Shown here: one piece after another, positions 1 through 10,604 of the stretch | How positions within the stretch are numbered: position 1 is the first letter of the stretch | How the letters are laid out: each line of letters opens with the position of its first letter | Origin: Lithobates sylvaticus | Taxonomy: Eukaryota > Chordata > Amphibia > Anura > Ranidae | Length of the DNA stretch: 64,000 bases | Direction of reading: 5' to 3' | NCBI GenBank assembly: GCA_028564925.1 | Contig: CM053029.1 | Coordinates: 184,888,286-184,952,285 of the forward strand | The notes under the pieces: model-generated | Told to the model about the DNA's origin: nothing | Database searches by the model: none | What the model saw: the letters and a program-made list of their open reading frames with translations, nothing else | Program-made: the position numbers and the translations under genes

Positions 1-318
1 CCATCTATTAACTTGTGCCATACACTGGGAACAAGCTCTTACAAAAATTAAACGTCAGACTTAAAATGGGTAGTCAGCATGCCAAAAATGAACTGGTGCA
101 GTGTTGGCTAAGGTGCATCAGTGATAAGAGGGATTGTCAGACTGGATGAGGAATGTTATATGTTGGCATTTCAGACACGTGGCAAAGCCTTTTTTTAACA
201 TATAGGTGTGCAGCTGTTGTAGGTGAGAAGGATCTGTAATTTTCACACTAACTCTTGTGTTTGTGCTTATTACCTGGGCAGGAGGGAAATTAGAATGCAT
301 TGATGAGATGAGGGAGGT
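1..318. other. Intron sequence, nothing recognised
   Basis: No coding potential, terminal repeats or tandem structure could be recognised in this stretch. It borders the first Tc1 copy. Confidence 0.5.
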
Positions 319-559
319 GAGGTGAGGGAAAAAGGTATTTGATCCCTGCTGATTTTGTACGTTTGCCCACTGGCAAAAAAATGATCCATCTATAATTTTA
401 TTGGTAAGTTTATTTTAACAGTGAGAGACAGAATAACAACAAAAATATCCAGAAAAGCACATTTCAAAAAAGTTATAAATTGATCTGCATTTTAATGAGT
501 GAAATAAGTATTTGATCCCTTATTAATCAGCAAGATTTCTGGCTCCCAGGTGTCTTCTA

Positions 560-630
560 TACAGGTAGCAACCTGAGATTAGGAGCACTCTCTTAAAGGG
601 AGTGCTTCTAATCTCAGCTTGTTACCTGTA
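560..630. repeat. Hairpin in the Tc1 leader
   Basis: The arms TACAGGTAGCAACCTGAGAT and their inverted partner ending GTTACCTGTA pair across a short loop around TCTTAAAGGGA. It lies between the outer repeat and the transposase start of the Tc1 copy. I recall similar hairpins in related Tc1 elements. Confidence 0.6.
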
Positions 631-693
631 TAATAGACATCTGTCCACAGAAGCAATCAATCAATCAGATTCCAATCTCTCCACCATGTCTAA

Positions 694-1048
694 GGCCCGT
701 TTCACACGAGGCGGATCCGCTTGCACGGAGCCCGCCTCTGTCCGCCGGCTCAGTGGGAGATCTCTCCGTTGATCTCCACTGAGCCGGCGGATGACAGGTC
801 CCTCTCTGCTCACTGAGTGGGGAGGGGCTTGTCAAGCGCCGCTGGTCTCTATGGAGAGATCGGATGAAAACGGACAGCGTGTCCGTTTTCATCAGATCTC
901 ATCCGATCCGCCAGCGACAGATCCGGACGTAGGGCCATCCGTCTTCTTTTGGCGGATCGCACCGGGTCGGATGTCAGCAGACATGTCACCGCTGACATCC
1001 GTCGCTCCATAGACTAGCATGGAGCGGTCCGTCAGTGTGAAAGGGGCC
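694..1048. mobile_element. Harbinger-like MITE inserted in Tc1
   Basis: The termini GGCCCGTTTCACAC and, inverted, GGCCCCTTTCACAC bound a 355-bp element. It is flanked by TAA at 691-693 and 1049-1051, the 3-bp TWA-type duplication of PIF/Harbinger elements. Removing it joins the Tc1 start codon region to the rest of the transposase. The interior has inverted copies of a CGGATC-rich segment and no transposase. Confidence 0.82.
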
Positions 1049-1800
1049 TAAAACCAAAGAGCTGTCCAAGGATGTCAGGGACAAGATTGTAGACCTACAC
1101 AAGGCTGGAGTGGGCTACAAGACCATCGCCAAGCAGCTTGGTGAGAGGGTGACAACAGTTGGTGTGTTTATGCGCAAATGAAAAAAACACGAAATAACTG
1201 TCAATCTCCCTCGGGCTGGGGCTCCATGCAAGATCTCCCCTCGTGAAGTTTCAATGATCATGAAAACTGTGAGAAATCAGTCCAGAACAACACGGGAGAA
1301 TATTGTCAATGATCTCAAGGCAGCTGGGACCATAGTCACCAAAAAAACAATTGGTAACAAACTATGCCGTAAAGAACTGAAATCCTGCAGCACCCGCAAG
1401 GTCCCCCTGCTCAAGAAAGCACACGTACAGGCCAGTCTGAAGTTTGCTAATGAACATCTGAGTGATTCAGAGGAGAACTGGGTGAAAGTGTTGTGGTCAG
1501 ATGAGACCAAAATCAAGCTCTTTAGCATCGACTCAAATCCATGTTTGGAGGAGGAGAAATGCTGCTTATGACCCCAAGAACACCATCCCCACTGTCAAAC
1601 ATGGAGGTGGAAATATTATGCTTTGGGAATGTTTTTCTGCTAAGGGGACAGGACAACTTCACTGCATCAAAGGGACGATGGACGGGGCCATGTACCATCA
1701 AATCTTGGGTGAGAACCTCCTTCCTTCAGCCAGAAAGTTGAAAATGGGTCGTGGATGGGTATTCCAGCATGACAATGACCCATAACACACGGCCACTCTG

Positions 1801-1974
1801 TATTTTTGTTTGACTGTTCATATTGATGTGGAAGAACCCCTGAGTGGGCAACTGATGTCTTTGTGAACTTTCCGTTTTATTTAACAAAGGTGGGCTACCA
1901 TACAGGTTGCACTGGCGAAACTCATTGGAAAGCACCTACCACATGTGTATAATCCCCCCAATACCACTATCCAA
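1801..1974. other. Spacer between two Tc1 copies
   Basis: About 170 bases without recognised features separate the truncated right end of the first Tc1 from the left repeat of the second. Confidence 0.4.
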
Positions 1975-2208
1975 ATGACCCTGATCAAAAGTTTACATAC
2001 CCCAGTTCTTAATACCGTGTATTGCCCCCTTTAACATCAATGGCAGCTTGAAGTCTTTTGTGGTATTTGTGGATGAGGCTCTTTATCTTCTCAGATGGTA
2101 ATGCTGCCCATTCCTCTTGGCAAAAAGCCACCAGAGAGTGGCTCAATGATATTGAGGTCAGGAACCGGAGATGGCCAGTCCAGAACCTTCACTTTATTCT
2201 GCTGTAGC

Positions 2209-3069
2209 TAGGGGTGCAACGGATCGTCACCGATCCGTGATCCGAACAGGTCACCCTGTTCGGATCGGCATTAGGAAAGGCCGCGGCTTCAGCCTAGCTC
2301 TGGAGCGGCGGCCATCTTGGTGCACCCATCGGCCATTAACAATGTGATCTATCCGTCAAATGACAGAGCGATCACTTGTAAACAAACCGGCGTCATGATG
2401 ATGCCGGTTCCTCTCTCCCCTCTGTGTACAGATTTGTACAGTGGAGGGGAGAGATCGGATGGCAGTAGCGCTGTGGGCTGAATCTGTAGTGCCCACAGCG
2501 CTGCTCTGTGACAATTGCAGTCACAGCCATCCCTCAATACTCTGCAATACCCTGCCAATACTCTGCCATACTCTGCCAATACTCTGCAATACCCTGCCAA
2601 TACTCTGCTACACCCTGCCAATACTCTGCCATACCCTGCCAATACTCTGAAATACACTGCCAATACTCTGCCATACCCTGCCAATACTCTGCCATACCCT
2701 GCCAATACTCTGCCAATACCCTGCCAATACTCTGCCAATACCCTGCCAATACCCTGCCAATACTCTGCCAATACCCAGCCATACTCAGTAATACCCAGCC
2801 ATACTCAGTAATACCCAGCCATACTCGGCGATACCCAGTCATACTCAGCCAATATTACAGTGGGGGAGATGACGTGGATATTACAGTGGGGGAGATGTAT
2901 ATTACAGTGAGGAGATTGTGGATATTACAGTGTGGACTATATGGTGGTAGGATTTTAACAGGTTTTTGCAAATTTAATTATTATTTGCTGATCCGAAAAA
3001 TGATCCGATCCGTGACTCTGATCCGAGGAACGATCCGATCCGTGAGTTTTTTGATCCGTTGCACCCATA
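2209..3069. mobile_element. hAT non-autonomous element inserted in Tc1
   Basis: The termini TAGGGGTGCAACGG and, inverted, TATGGGTGCAACGG are typical hAT ends. The 8-bp duplication GCTGTAGC at 2201-2208 and 3070-3077 is perfect. The interior is GATCCG-rich near both ends and carries a minisatellite at 2530-2850. No transposase frame is seen. Removing it restores the Tc1 sequence. Confidence 0.92.
2530..2850. repeat. Minisatellite, about 11/22-bp unit
   Basis: Units such as AATACCCTGCC and AATACTCTGCC alternate for about 300 bases, with variant units (AATACCCAGCC, ATACTCAGT) toward the right. The long open frames over it on both strands are a by-product of the period. Confidence 0.93.
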
Positions 3070-4228
3070 GCTGTAGCCAATGAAAGGTTGACTTGGCCTT
3101 GTGTTTTGGATCATTGTCATGTTGGAATGTCCAAGTTCGTCCCATGCGCAGCTTCCTGGCTGATAAATGCAAATGTTCCTTCACTATTATTTGATAACAT
3201 ACTGCATTCATCTTGCCAACAATTTTGACCAAATTTCCTGTGCCTTTGTAGCTCACACATCCCCAAAACATCAGCGATCCACCTCTGTACCTTTCATCAT
3301 AGGCCTTGTTGACTTCTCTCCAAATGTAGGGTTTATGGTTGTGGCCAAAATGCTAAATTTTGGTCTCATCACTCCAAATGACTTTGTGCCAGAAGGTTTG
3401 AGGCTTGTCTCTGGGCATATTGTATGCGGGATGCTTTGTGGCGTTTGCATAGTAATGGCTTTCTTCTGGCGACTCGACCATGCAGCCCATCTTTCTTCAA
3501 GTGCCTCCTTTTTGTGCATCTTGAAACAGACACACCGCATGTTTTCAGAGAGTCCTGTATTTCACCTGAAGTTATTTGTGGGTTTTTCTTTGCATCCCAA
3601 ACTATTTTCCTGGCAGTTGTGGCTGAAATGTTTAGTTGGTTTACCTGACCGTGGTTTCGTTTCAACAGAACCCCTCATTTCCACTTCTTGATTAGAGTTT
3701 GAACACTGCCAATTGGCATTCTCAATTCCTTGCATATCTTTTTATATCCCTTTCCTGTTTTATACAGTTCAACTACCTTTTTCCGCAGATCCTTTGACAA
3801 TTCTTTTGCTTTCCCCATGACTCAGAATCCAGAAACATCAGTGCAGCACTGGATGAAAGATGCAAGGGTCTGTCAGGAGTCCAGAAACTCATTGACCTTT
3901 TATACACACACACTAATTACAATCAAACAGATCACAGGTGAGGATGGTTACCTTTAATAGCCATTCAAACCCCTTTGTGTCAACTTGTGTGCATGTTATC
4001 AGGCCAAAATCACTAGGGTATGTAAACTTTTGATCAGGGTCATTTGGGTAGTTTCTGTTGTCATTATGATTTAAAAAGAGTAAACACAGTTGATTGATAA
4101 TAAATAGCTTCACCCAAACACTAACCATGAGTGAAAAATATTTTTGTGTTATCATTCATATTCTCTGAAAAATGGCCAAGAAATCATAAATTTTGCCACG
4201 GTATGTAAACTTATGAACACAACTGTAG

Positions 4229-4851
4229 TTTTTATTTATTTATTTTTTTCTAGATGATTTATACATTTGTTTAGTAGGAGTGCTGCCCTATTTTAAGTTT
4301 AAGGTCCCACAAATACTTGTATTCCTGCCAATTAAGTCTACCTTCCTGTGATGGTATGGCGACAATGCGGCACTGCTTCTGAATTCAGCGCAGAGTTGCC
4401 ACTTTCTGGTGGGCTGTTCCTGCTTCCACTACAGTTGGATGATGAAATGTTGCAGGGGCTGTGGCGATCAGCATTGTCACTGATATTTACAAGCCTATAG
4501 CTTGTCAATCAGCACCTGGCCACACCTAGTCCTGGCTACTGCTTTCTGGATTACCAACAAAGCCTGTTTTGCGGAAACCCTTCTCACTGTTAGCTGCAGT
4601 GTCTGTGGGAGGGAGCGTGTGAAACACAAATTAATTGGCTTTATCAATACGTGATCCTGCATAGGAGGGCTGCCCTGTAACAGTAAATCTGCTAAAGGGC
4701 AGTCCGGAAGTGGTTAATCCATGCTCTAGCCAAAACGAAAAAGAAAAATGTTTTGGCTTTCATAGACATTAAAGTATAAATTATGGTTTCACAGTTCTCC
4801 AAAGTACCCTCGGTAATGTAGAATGAACTCAAATAAATTGGGAAAGCCAAC
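4229..4851. other. Intron sequence, nothing recognised
   Basis: No transposon ends or coding sequence were recognised. A T-rich tract is at about 4230-4250. Confidence 0.4.
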
Positions 4852-4854
4852 TAA

Positions 4855-5298
4855 GTGACGGTTCACACTACCGTGACTTGGGATACGACTTGTCAGACCT
4901 CAAGTCACCCCAAGTCGCCTGACATCAGAAATTCCATTGAAGTGAATGAGAGCCGTCTTAATGTACACTACTGAAGTCGCTCCAACTTCAGAAAAGTTTC
5001 CTGTACTACTTCAATCCGACTTCTAGGCGACTTGTACCCATTGATTTCAATGGAAGTCGCCTCCAAAGTCGGATCGTGTCTTAACTGAAGCAACAATACA
5101 GGAACAGAAATTAGTTTTCTCAGGCAAACCCCCCCCCCCCCCTCCCTCCCACAGAGCTGATTGTTGTTTGATTGGCCACTGGAAAGTCACCTGTCCTGGA
5201 GGCGACTTGAAGTCGCCTTGTAAGTCGCGCTGTGGTGCACGCTCAGGTCGCGTCCAGGTCGCCTCACAAAGTCGTGTTGCCCATGTGTGAACCGGCAC
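4855..5298. mobile_element. Harbinger-like MITE
   Basis: The termini GTGACGGTTCACAC and, inverted, GTGCCGGTTCACAC are flanked by TAA at 4852-4854 and 5299-5301. The interior contains many GTCGCCT/AGGCGAC motifs in both orientations and a run of C at about 5130-5142. There is no transposase. Confidence 0.82.
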
Positions 5299-5375
5299 TA
5301 AGAGGCTATGACTTCTTTGCAAGGATATCCTACAACTGGGTCTTTAAGATCTTTTAAATGCTTTTGAATCAAAGT

Positions 5376-5600
5376 AATGGCACCTATGAATGAATGAATG
5401 AATGACTTGTATAGCGCAACCTATGCGAACTGAATCGCCTCAGGGCGCTTTTTGCCACTGGTGTCCATCTGTGGTATAGTGTGGTCCTTGCCCTGTGGGG
5501 TCCTGACACGCTTACAAACACATACACATACACATATTTGGCCAATTTTATCGACAGGATCTAATTAACCTACCAGCATGTCTTTGGACATGTCAGGCTA
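5376..5600 (+). mobile_element. LINE 3' tail or SINE fragment
   Basis: An ATGA tetranucleotide run is followed by CTTGTATAGCGC and, further on, TAATTAACCTACCAGCATGT and CTTTGGACATG. This pattern is common at the 3' ends of frog CR1/L2-type LINEs and their SINEs. No reverse transcriptase sequence is attached. Confidence 0.45.
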
Positions 5601-5624
5601 TCAAACCAGAAAGCCTGACTAGGA

Positions 5625-5870
5625 GGCAGTGACACCTTCATTATGACCTTGGGGGGGGGGGGGTGGGTTACAACACCAACTACTACAAGGAAGTCTGACC
5701 ATTAGGTTTTCAAGATATCTACAACCTAGTGAGTGAATCAGCCTCATGGCACCTACCAAAACTGAAAGTCCAGCCAACTGGCAGCGACATTTTAATTATC
5801 ACCTTGTGGGAGAGGGTGTCAAAGCCAACTACTGCAAGGAAATCTGATCATTGGGTTGTCATGAAAAATT
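5625..5870 (+). repeat. Degenerate direct duplication
   Basis: The segment with CATTATGACCTTG, CAACTACTACAAGGAAGTCTG and ATTAGGTTTTCA is repeated about 160 bases later as TTATCACCTTGTG, CCAACTACTGCAAGGAAATC and ATTGGGTTGTCA. A long G run (about 5650-5662) lies in the first unit. Confidence 0.55.
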
Positions 5871-6450
5871 GATGTTAGGCACAGTTGACCCTAATAAATA
5901 GAAAGAAAGCACTTTTGCCTTTAGCATGCCATGAAAAGGGGTTCTTTCCACATTTGAGTTAGTAATGGAACCAGAAAACAGTTTTCCCGTAAAAAAGTAA
6001 ATATCTTGTGTCCTTGTTATTAAAGATTAGTAACCAGAAGAAGATGAAGGTCACTCTTCTATTCTGTGTAATATATTTCAGAATATGTTTAAGCAACTAT
6101 CATGTGCTCACAATAAGTTTTAAGTGGCCTGAGGCTAAACTGTTACTTATTAATATTTTTTTTTTTGCCAATATAGCTAACCCCTGTTGGTTTGTGTTCT
6201 TCTATTGTATATTAGCTCTTTACGTGTTACTCAAAAGAAATAAGCCTGGCTGACTAATGATTACATATGAAGCTATCTGGAGTGTTTTGCAAGTATGAAG
6301 AGTTCGAATCTTGTAGGTTTCAATTAATCTCTCAATGATCCAGCAGAAAGTTCTGCATTATACATGAAGGTGGAGCAACTATACTCCCACATAATGAGTT
6401 ACAATGACCTTCACAAAACGGCTTTGCAGCCTATTGTGCCATCTTCTTCT

Positions 6451-6665
6451 GTGACGCATTATACACACTTACGTTCCTCTCTATGCTACCTACCGATACA
6501 ATGTGTGTAGTAGGAAGGAAATTATGTAGCTACAAATAATGTAAAGGTGGGACTTAAAGGGAGTTATCTACTTGTATGACACATTTTATGCACTTACATT
6601 CTTGACTGTGCTACCTACCGGTTAATGTACAGTATGTTGTAAGAAGGAAATTATTTACCTACAGT
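6451..6665 (+). repeat. Two-copy direct repeat, about 125-bp period
   Basis: ACGCATTATACACACTTACG ... GCTACCTACCG ... GGAAGGAAATTATGTAGCTAC is repeated as ACACATTTTATGCACTTACA ... GCTACCTACCG ... GAAGGAAATTATTTACCTAC. The copies are diverged. Confidence 0.65.
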
Positions 6666-6851
6666 GTAAAATGAGACGTTCAAGAGAACTATTGTAAATT
6701 TCCAATGAACTGTGAATTTGTTTTTTGTTTTTAAAGCATACTTGAAAAATTATTTTTGGTTGGATTTTATCAGTATGCTGTATAATATTTTCATGGCTCT
6801 GTTTCATACACAGAAAAAAATCAGTTGCAGGAATTGTGGAGAGAGATGTAA

Positions 6852-7246
6852 GCCTGGGTTCACACTGTAGCGAAAACAGACATTGCATGTGATTGGCACC
6901 CGCACTGCGGTGCCGATCACTTGTGATGTCTGTGCAATGCGAGTTCAGCCATACAGTTGTATGACTGGACTCGCATTGGATTCGCACAGAAAAGGTGCAG
7001 GGACTTTTTTTTCCCTCCGCACTGGAATCAGATTGAATGGGTGTTCTCCCCCATGCGATCCGATTCTTGTCCGAATCCACAGTTCGCACTGCGTTCTGTG
7101 AACCGATCTTGGGATGTCATTAACATTGTATTGACGCCCGCAGGGTTCACAGAGGGCAGTGTGAACTGCCTGCGGGAGAAATGCAATGCGGGAACTGGCA
7201 TTGGAATCACGCTGGTACCTGCATCGCTAATGTGTGAACCTAGGTT
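6852..7246. mobile_element. Harbinger-like MITE
   Basis: The ends GCCTGGGTTCACAC and, inverted, ACCTAGGTTCACAC bound about 395 bases. The flanking triplets are TAA and TCA, so the duplication has decayed or the border is off by a few bases. No transposase is present. Confidence 0.65.
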
Positions 7247-7271
7247 CAATGTCACCCCTGTGGTTGAAATT

Positions 7272-7300
7272 TTAGTAGATAGATAGATAGAAAGATAGAT
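7272..7300. repeat. TAGA microsatellite
   Basis: About six to seven TAGA units with one interruption, next to a Tc1-type MITE. Confidence 0.85.
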
Positions 7301-7301
7301 A

Positions 7302-7704
7302 CTCTATATTGTAAAAAGTATTGGGATGCCTGCCTTTACACACACATAAACTTTAATGACATCCCAGTCTTAGTCCATGGGGTCCAGTATTGAGTTGGCC
7401 CACCCTTTGCAGCTATAAGAGCTTCAGCTGTTCTGGGAAGGCCGTCCACAAGGTTTAGGAGTGTATCTATGGGAATGTTTGACCATTCTTACAAAAGTGC
7501 ATTTGTGAGGTCAAGCACTGATGTGGATGAGAAGGCCTGGCTCACAGTCTCAACTCTAATTTATCCCAAATGTGTTCTATTGGGTTGAGGTCAGGACAGT
7601 CAACTTTCTCCATCCCAAACATGCTCATCCATGTCTTTATGCTTTGTGCACAGTCATGTTGGAACAGGAAGAGCAGGTGTCCCAATACTTTTGACAATAT
7701 AGTA
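7302..7704 (-). mobile_element. Internally deleted Tc1-type element
   Basis: The terminal repeats contain CTATATTGTAAAAAGTATTG on the left and, inverted, CTATATTGTCAAAAGTATTG on the right. On the minus strand a remnant of transposase reads FQHDCAQ and further on DCPDLNPIEHIWDKLE, the third catalytic block of Tc1 transposases. Most of the coding region is gone. Confidence 0.8.
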
Positions 7705-8599
7705 TAGATAGACTGATTCATATGAAGTGTATCTTTTTTGATACCCCGAGCTCTCTCATAGTTCATAATATGCAACTGGGGACAGATCTTGAACACCCTC
7801 TTACTGTAAATCATATTTATGTCATGGAGATAATGGTAAGGGCATTCTGATTGATTTAGTATCAGGCAGGCATGGAGTGATAGAGGCTCTTACTACTCAA
7901 TGCTGCTTGGATATTAAAAGAGACGTATGGCTTTTTTACAAAATAAAAAATCATACTCACCTAGATGACTGTAGCACCGATCCCAGCTGCAGCTGCCCCC
8001 TGTAGCCTCTAAGACCGAGAACTGAGCGATCAAACACCGCTGATCAACACCACTCTCAATCTTTAGCCTGTCAGTCACTGGCTCTCTGCTCAGCCCCTCC
8101 AGCTCTCACTGGAGCACTGGGCTGTGACGGTAGCGGTACCAGCTCACTCAACGCCTCAGCAGCTTGCTAGAAGTTAACAGTATGGAATGACTATAGAATA
8201 CCTATGACCGTCAGGAGAGTTGTTATTCTACTTGAGTCTCCCATACAGTTCTGAAGTAGGTATTGCGAAACTCTTGGAAGATGTGCTAGCTCCAGGGCAA
8301 AAATGGATGCCAACACTTTACAATTGCAAATCTACACAGGTTTCACATATCTATTAAAGTGTAAAGTCGTAAACTCTCTCTTTTTAAAAAACTTGTAAAC
8401 TCTCTCTTGTTCCCATGCAGGTCAGTGTCATAATGTGCTAGTATGCACTACACACTAGTAGCACAATGTGACAGACATACTTTTTAAAGCGGATATCTCC
8501 AGCGGCACATTGTCACTACTGACAGGGCTTTCATCTTCACATTGTCTTCCTTTGGGCACTCCAGCCATTTAAATGGTCGGGCTGCAATGACGTCACAGT
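7705..8599. other. Intron with probable TTAA-element pieces
   Basis: A left end like those of the TTAA elements starts near 7914 (TTAAAAGAGACGTATGGC), and another near 8355 (TTAAAGTGTAAAGTCG). No matching right ends could be fixed, so borders are not given. Confidence 0.35.
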
Positions 8600-8950
8600 C
8601 ACAGGAGTCATAAATACCCCTAAAGTTAGCAGTAAACCAAGACAACCGGTCCTTACGTTTCATAGTCTAAGATATCACATTAGGAGTCTATCCATTATTA
8701 AGTCTACTGGAGCCAGGCCAGGTATGGCCAACCAATTTCCCCACACTCCTTCAAATTTGTAAGGGTTACCGCTGTGTTTGTATATCAGTTTTTTGTATCT
8801 AAGCGTAGTGCCCATCTGATCAACCCACATCTGCAAGGTTGGTGCGGTCTGGGAGAGCCAGTGCATTAGGATAAGTTAAGGGGCCTGAAACAGTGCCCTG
8901 CTAGTAGACAAAACAGCACTACCTCCAGAAGTCAGCCAGGGGCAACCCCT
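8600..8950 (-). mobile_element. LINE (L1/Tx1-like) ORF2 C-terminal tail
   Basis: The minus-strand frame from about 8950 to 8675 reads TSRALFQAP, a stop, then ILMHWLSQTAPTLQMWVDQ, YKKLIYKHSGNPYKFEGVWG, NWLAIPGLAPVDLIMDRLLM and a stop. The pattern of a W-rich stretch, then K..KF..VW..WL just before the stop, is the usual C-terminus of L1/Tx1 clade ORF2. The element is 5' truncated, and sequence after the stop is probably its 3' UTR. Confidence 0.6.
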
Positions 8951-9227
8951 AGATTCATTTTGGAAGCTTGGCCTGCTTAACGTTTACATTTTTTCTGCAT
9001 GTGTATAGGCTAGTGTCTCAAGCAGACCGATTGAGTTCTTCTTTTATTACTCTAGAGCTTTAAGCCCGGTACACATGGGTAGAATGTCGAGAAACATTTG
9101 CCGGTTCAAAAAAAAAATGGCCCACATTCTGCTCATGTGTATATTGGTCTGTCCAACAGAAGTCTGCTGTTTGACCGGCTTCTGTCGGACGTGCATGCTG
9201 GAAAACCAGTGGCCGACTGACTCCCGA

Positions 9228-9370
9228 TCAGCTTTATTTCAGCTTTAGCTGAAATTCCACTTTCTGCTGGAACTTTTTAACTCAGCATCAGGAAGTAAAT
9301 GCTGCATGAATCATATGCCCTTACTAACGATGGCCATGGGTAGAAATGCCAATGGCAGAGAGCGCTGATC
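9228..9370 (+). repeat. Dispersed repeat copy 1
   Basis: AGCTTTAGCTGAAATTCCAC, GGAAGTAAATGCTGCATGAA and TGGCCATGGGTAGAAATG recur at 10408-10535 as AGCTTTAGCTGAAATTCCAC, AGAAGTAAATGCTGCATGAA and TGGCCACAGCTAGAAATG. They are two members of one unnamed family about 1.2 kb apart. Confidence 0.65.
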
Positions 9371-9662
9371 GAAGTGTTCTGGCGGGAGGGGGGGGGCGTC
9401 CACTTGTCAGAAGACAACAGTTCAGTGGAGGAGATCACTGGACTAACCTCACATGGTTAGTACAGTGTCTCCGAACGCTGACAGGTTGCATGGAAAAAAC
9501 AGTGTGTACTCGACTTTAGCGGTATAAAATCACTGTGGTCACGATGTAATCTCTTACTTATACAACACTCAATAATACAAATTTTTTCAGTGGGTACATA
9601 TTTCTGGTTTGGTAATGAAACCTATGACTCGAACAATAAGTGTCATTAACAATCCAGATATA

Positions 9663-9998
9663 CAGGTGCATCTCAAAAAATTAGAATATCATCAAAAGTA
9701 AATTTATTTTGTTTGTTCAATACAAAAAGTGAAACTTTTCTTTACTGAAAAGTTTGTCCATGTACAGTGTAGTATGCACTCAATACTTGGTCAGGACATG
9801 TACAGTGTAGTACAGTGTAGTATGCACTCAATACTTGGTCAGGGCATGTACAGTGTAGTACAGTGTGGTATGCACTCAATACTTGGTCAGGGCTCCTTTT
9901 TCATGAATTACTGCATCAATGTGGTGTGGCATGGACACGATCAGCCTGTGGCACTGATCGCCTCCATACCTCCATTCTAATTTTTTGAGATGCACCTG
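9663..9998. mobile_element. Mariner-type MITE with internal tandem repeat
   Basis: The termini CAGGTGCATCTCAAAAAATT and their inverted partner AATTTTTTGAGATGCACCTG are flanked by TA at 9661-9662 and 9999-10000. Inside, at about 9757-9892, a unit of about 48 bp ending in GCACTCAATACTTGGTCAGG occurs three times. This end sequence is common in many vertebrate mariner MITEs. Confidence 0.9.
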
Positions 9999-10407
9999 TA
10001 TGTAACCACTAAATGAGAAGAGAAGACTGCAACAGTTCCAAAGCATGAAAGGCCATTTAAATCCTAACTCAATTTAAAAATGCTAAAACCTTTAATGTCT
10101 AACCTCTGTAAGAAAGATGTATATACATACTTACCTATATTTAGCCTGCTTTAGTCCAGTCACGTGATCCGGCTCCCCTTTGTCAGCCAGTGTCAGATCC
10201 CCGACAATGGCTTCACCAAGGGAGTCTATGGGTGATGTTGTCACTCCCGGTTTCCCTAGCCATTGTCTCTCTCTATTCTCCTGCTGGCTGACACAGAGGA
10301 ACATGTGACTGGACTGGAGTGGGCAAAAAATAGGTAAGTACCAGTATATGCATATTTTTTATAGAGGTTAGGCATCATGGGGGGAGGCGACCTTTTTAAG
10401 AGAAGTT

Positions 10408-10535
10408 AAGCTTTAGCTGAAATTCCACTTTAAAATGGAACTTTCTCAATCAACATCAAGAAGTAAATGCTGCATGAATCATCTGCCCTTAGTCAAGATG
10501 GCCACAGCTAGAAATGCTAAGGAGTGTTTTTCAAA
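10408..10535 (+). repeat. Dispersed repeat copy 2
   Basis: Second member of the family described at 9228-9370. Confidence 0.6.
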
Positions 10536-10604
10536 GTGATTTCTCATAAAGCATGGAGACATAAATGGATGGGTGAGTTTTCTTTGAATATTAAAATGAA
10601 TTAA

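Larger units (their letters stand above)
319..1800 (+). mobile_element. Tc1-like DNA transposon, 3' truncated, split by an MITE
   Basis: The left part has the Tc1 leader (GTATTTGATCCC seen twice), then a transposase start at about 686, interrupted by a foreign insert at 694-1048. The transposase resumes at 1052 with [17 protein letters not shown] (first helix-turn-helix), [10 protein letters not shown], then [12 protein letters not shown], the catalytic [19 protein letters not shown] and the second catalytic FQHDNDP at about 1772-1786. The NPIENLW segment with the third catalytic residue and the right terminal repeat are missing. There is an early in-frame stop at about 1178-1180 and a frame change near 1540, so it is a dead copy. 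A short hairpin at 560-630 in the leader appears to be a normal part of this Tc1 family. Confidence 0.88.
1975..4228 (-). mobile_element. Tc1-like transposon with long inverted repeats, split by a hAT element
   Basis: A minus-strand Tc1 transposase runs from a start at 3818 (MGKAKELSKDLRKK) to a stop at 2009 (preceded by AIDVKGGNTRY). Visible parts include NPQITSGEIQDSLK, the GTGNLVKIVGKM segment and the second catalytic motif FQHDNDPKHKAKS. The coding region is interrupted by the hAT insert at 2209-3069 and by several frame breaks. The repeat GATCAAAAGTTTACATACC near 1981 is mirrored near 4020. The full right repeat continues to about 4228 (ATGAACACAACTGTA); the left one appears cut short at the junction. 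Confidence 0.88.

Noticed and set aside
2349-3083. Open frames of 100-190 codons rich in repeated residues
   Set aside because: They translate the 11/22-bp minisatellite inside the hAT element.
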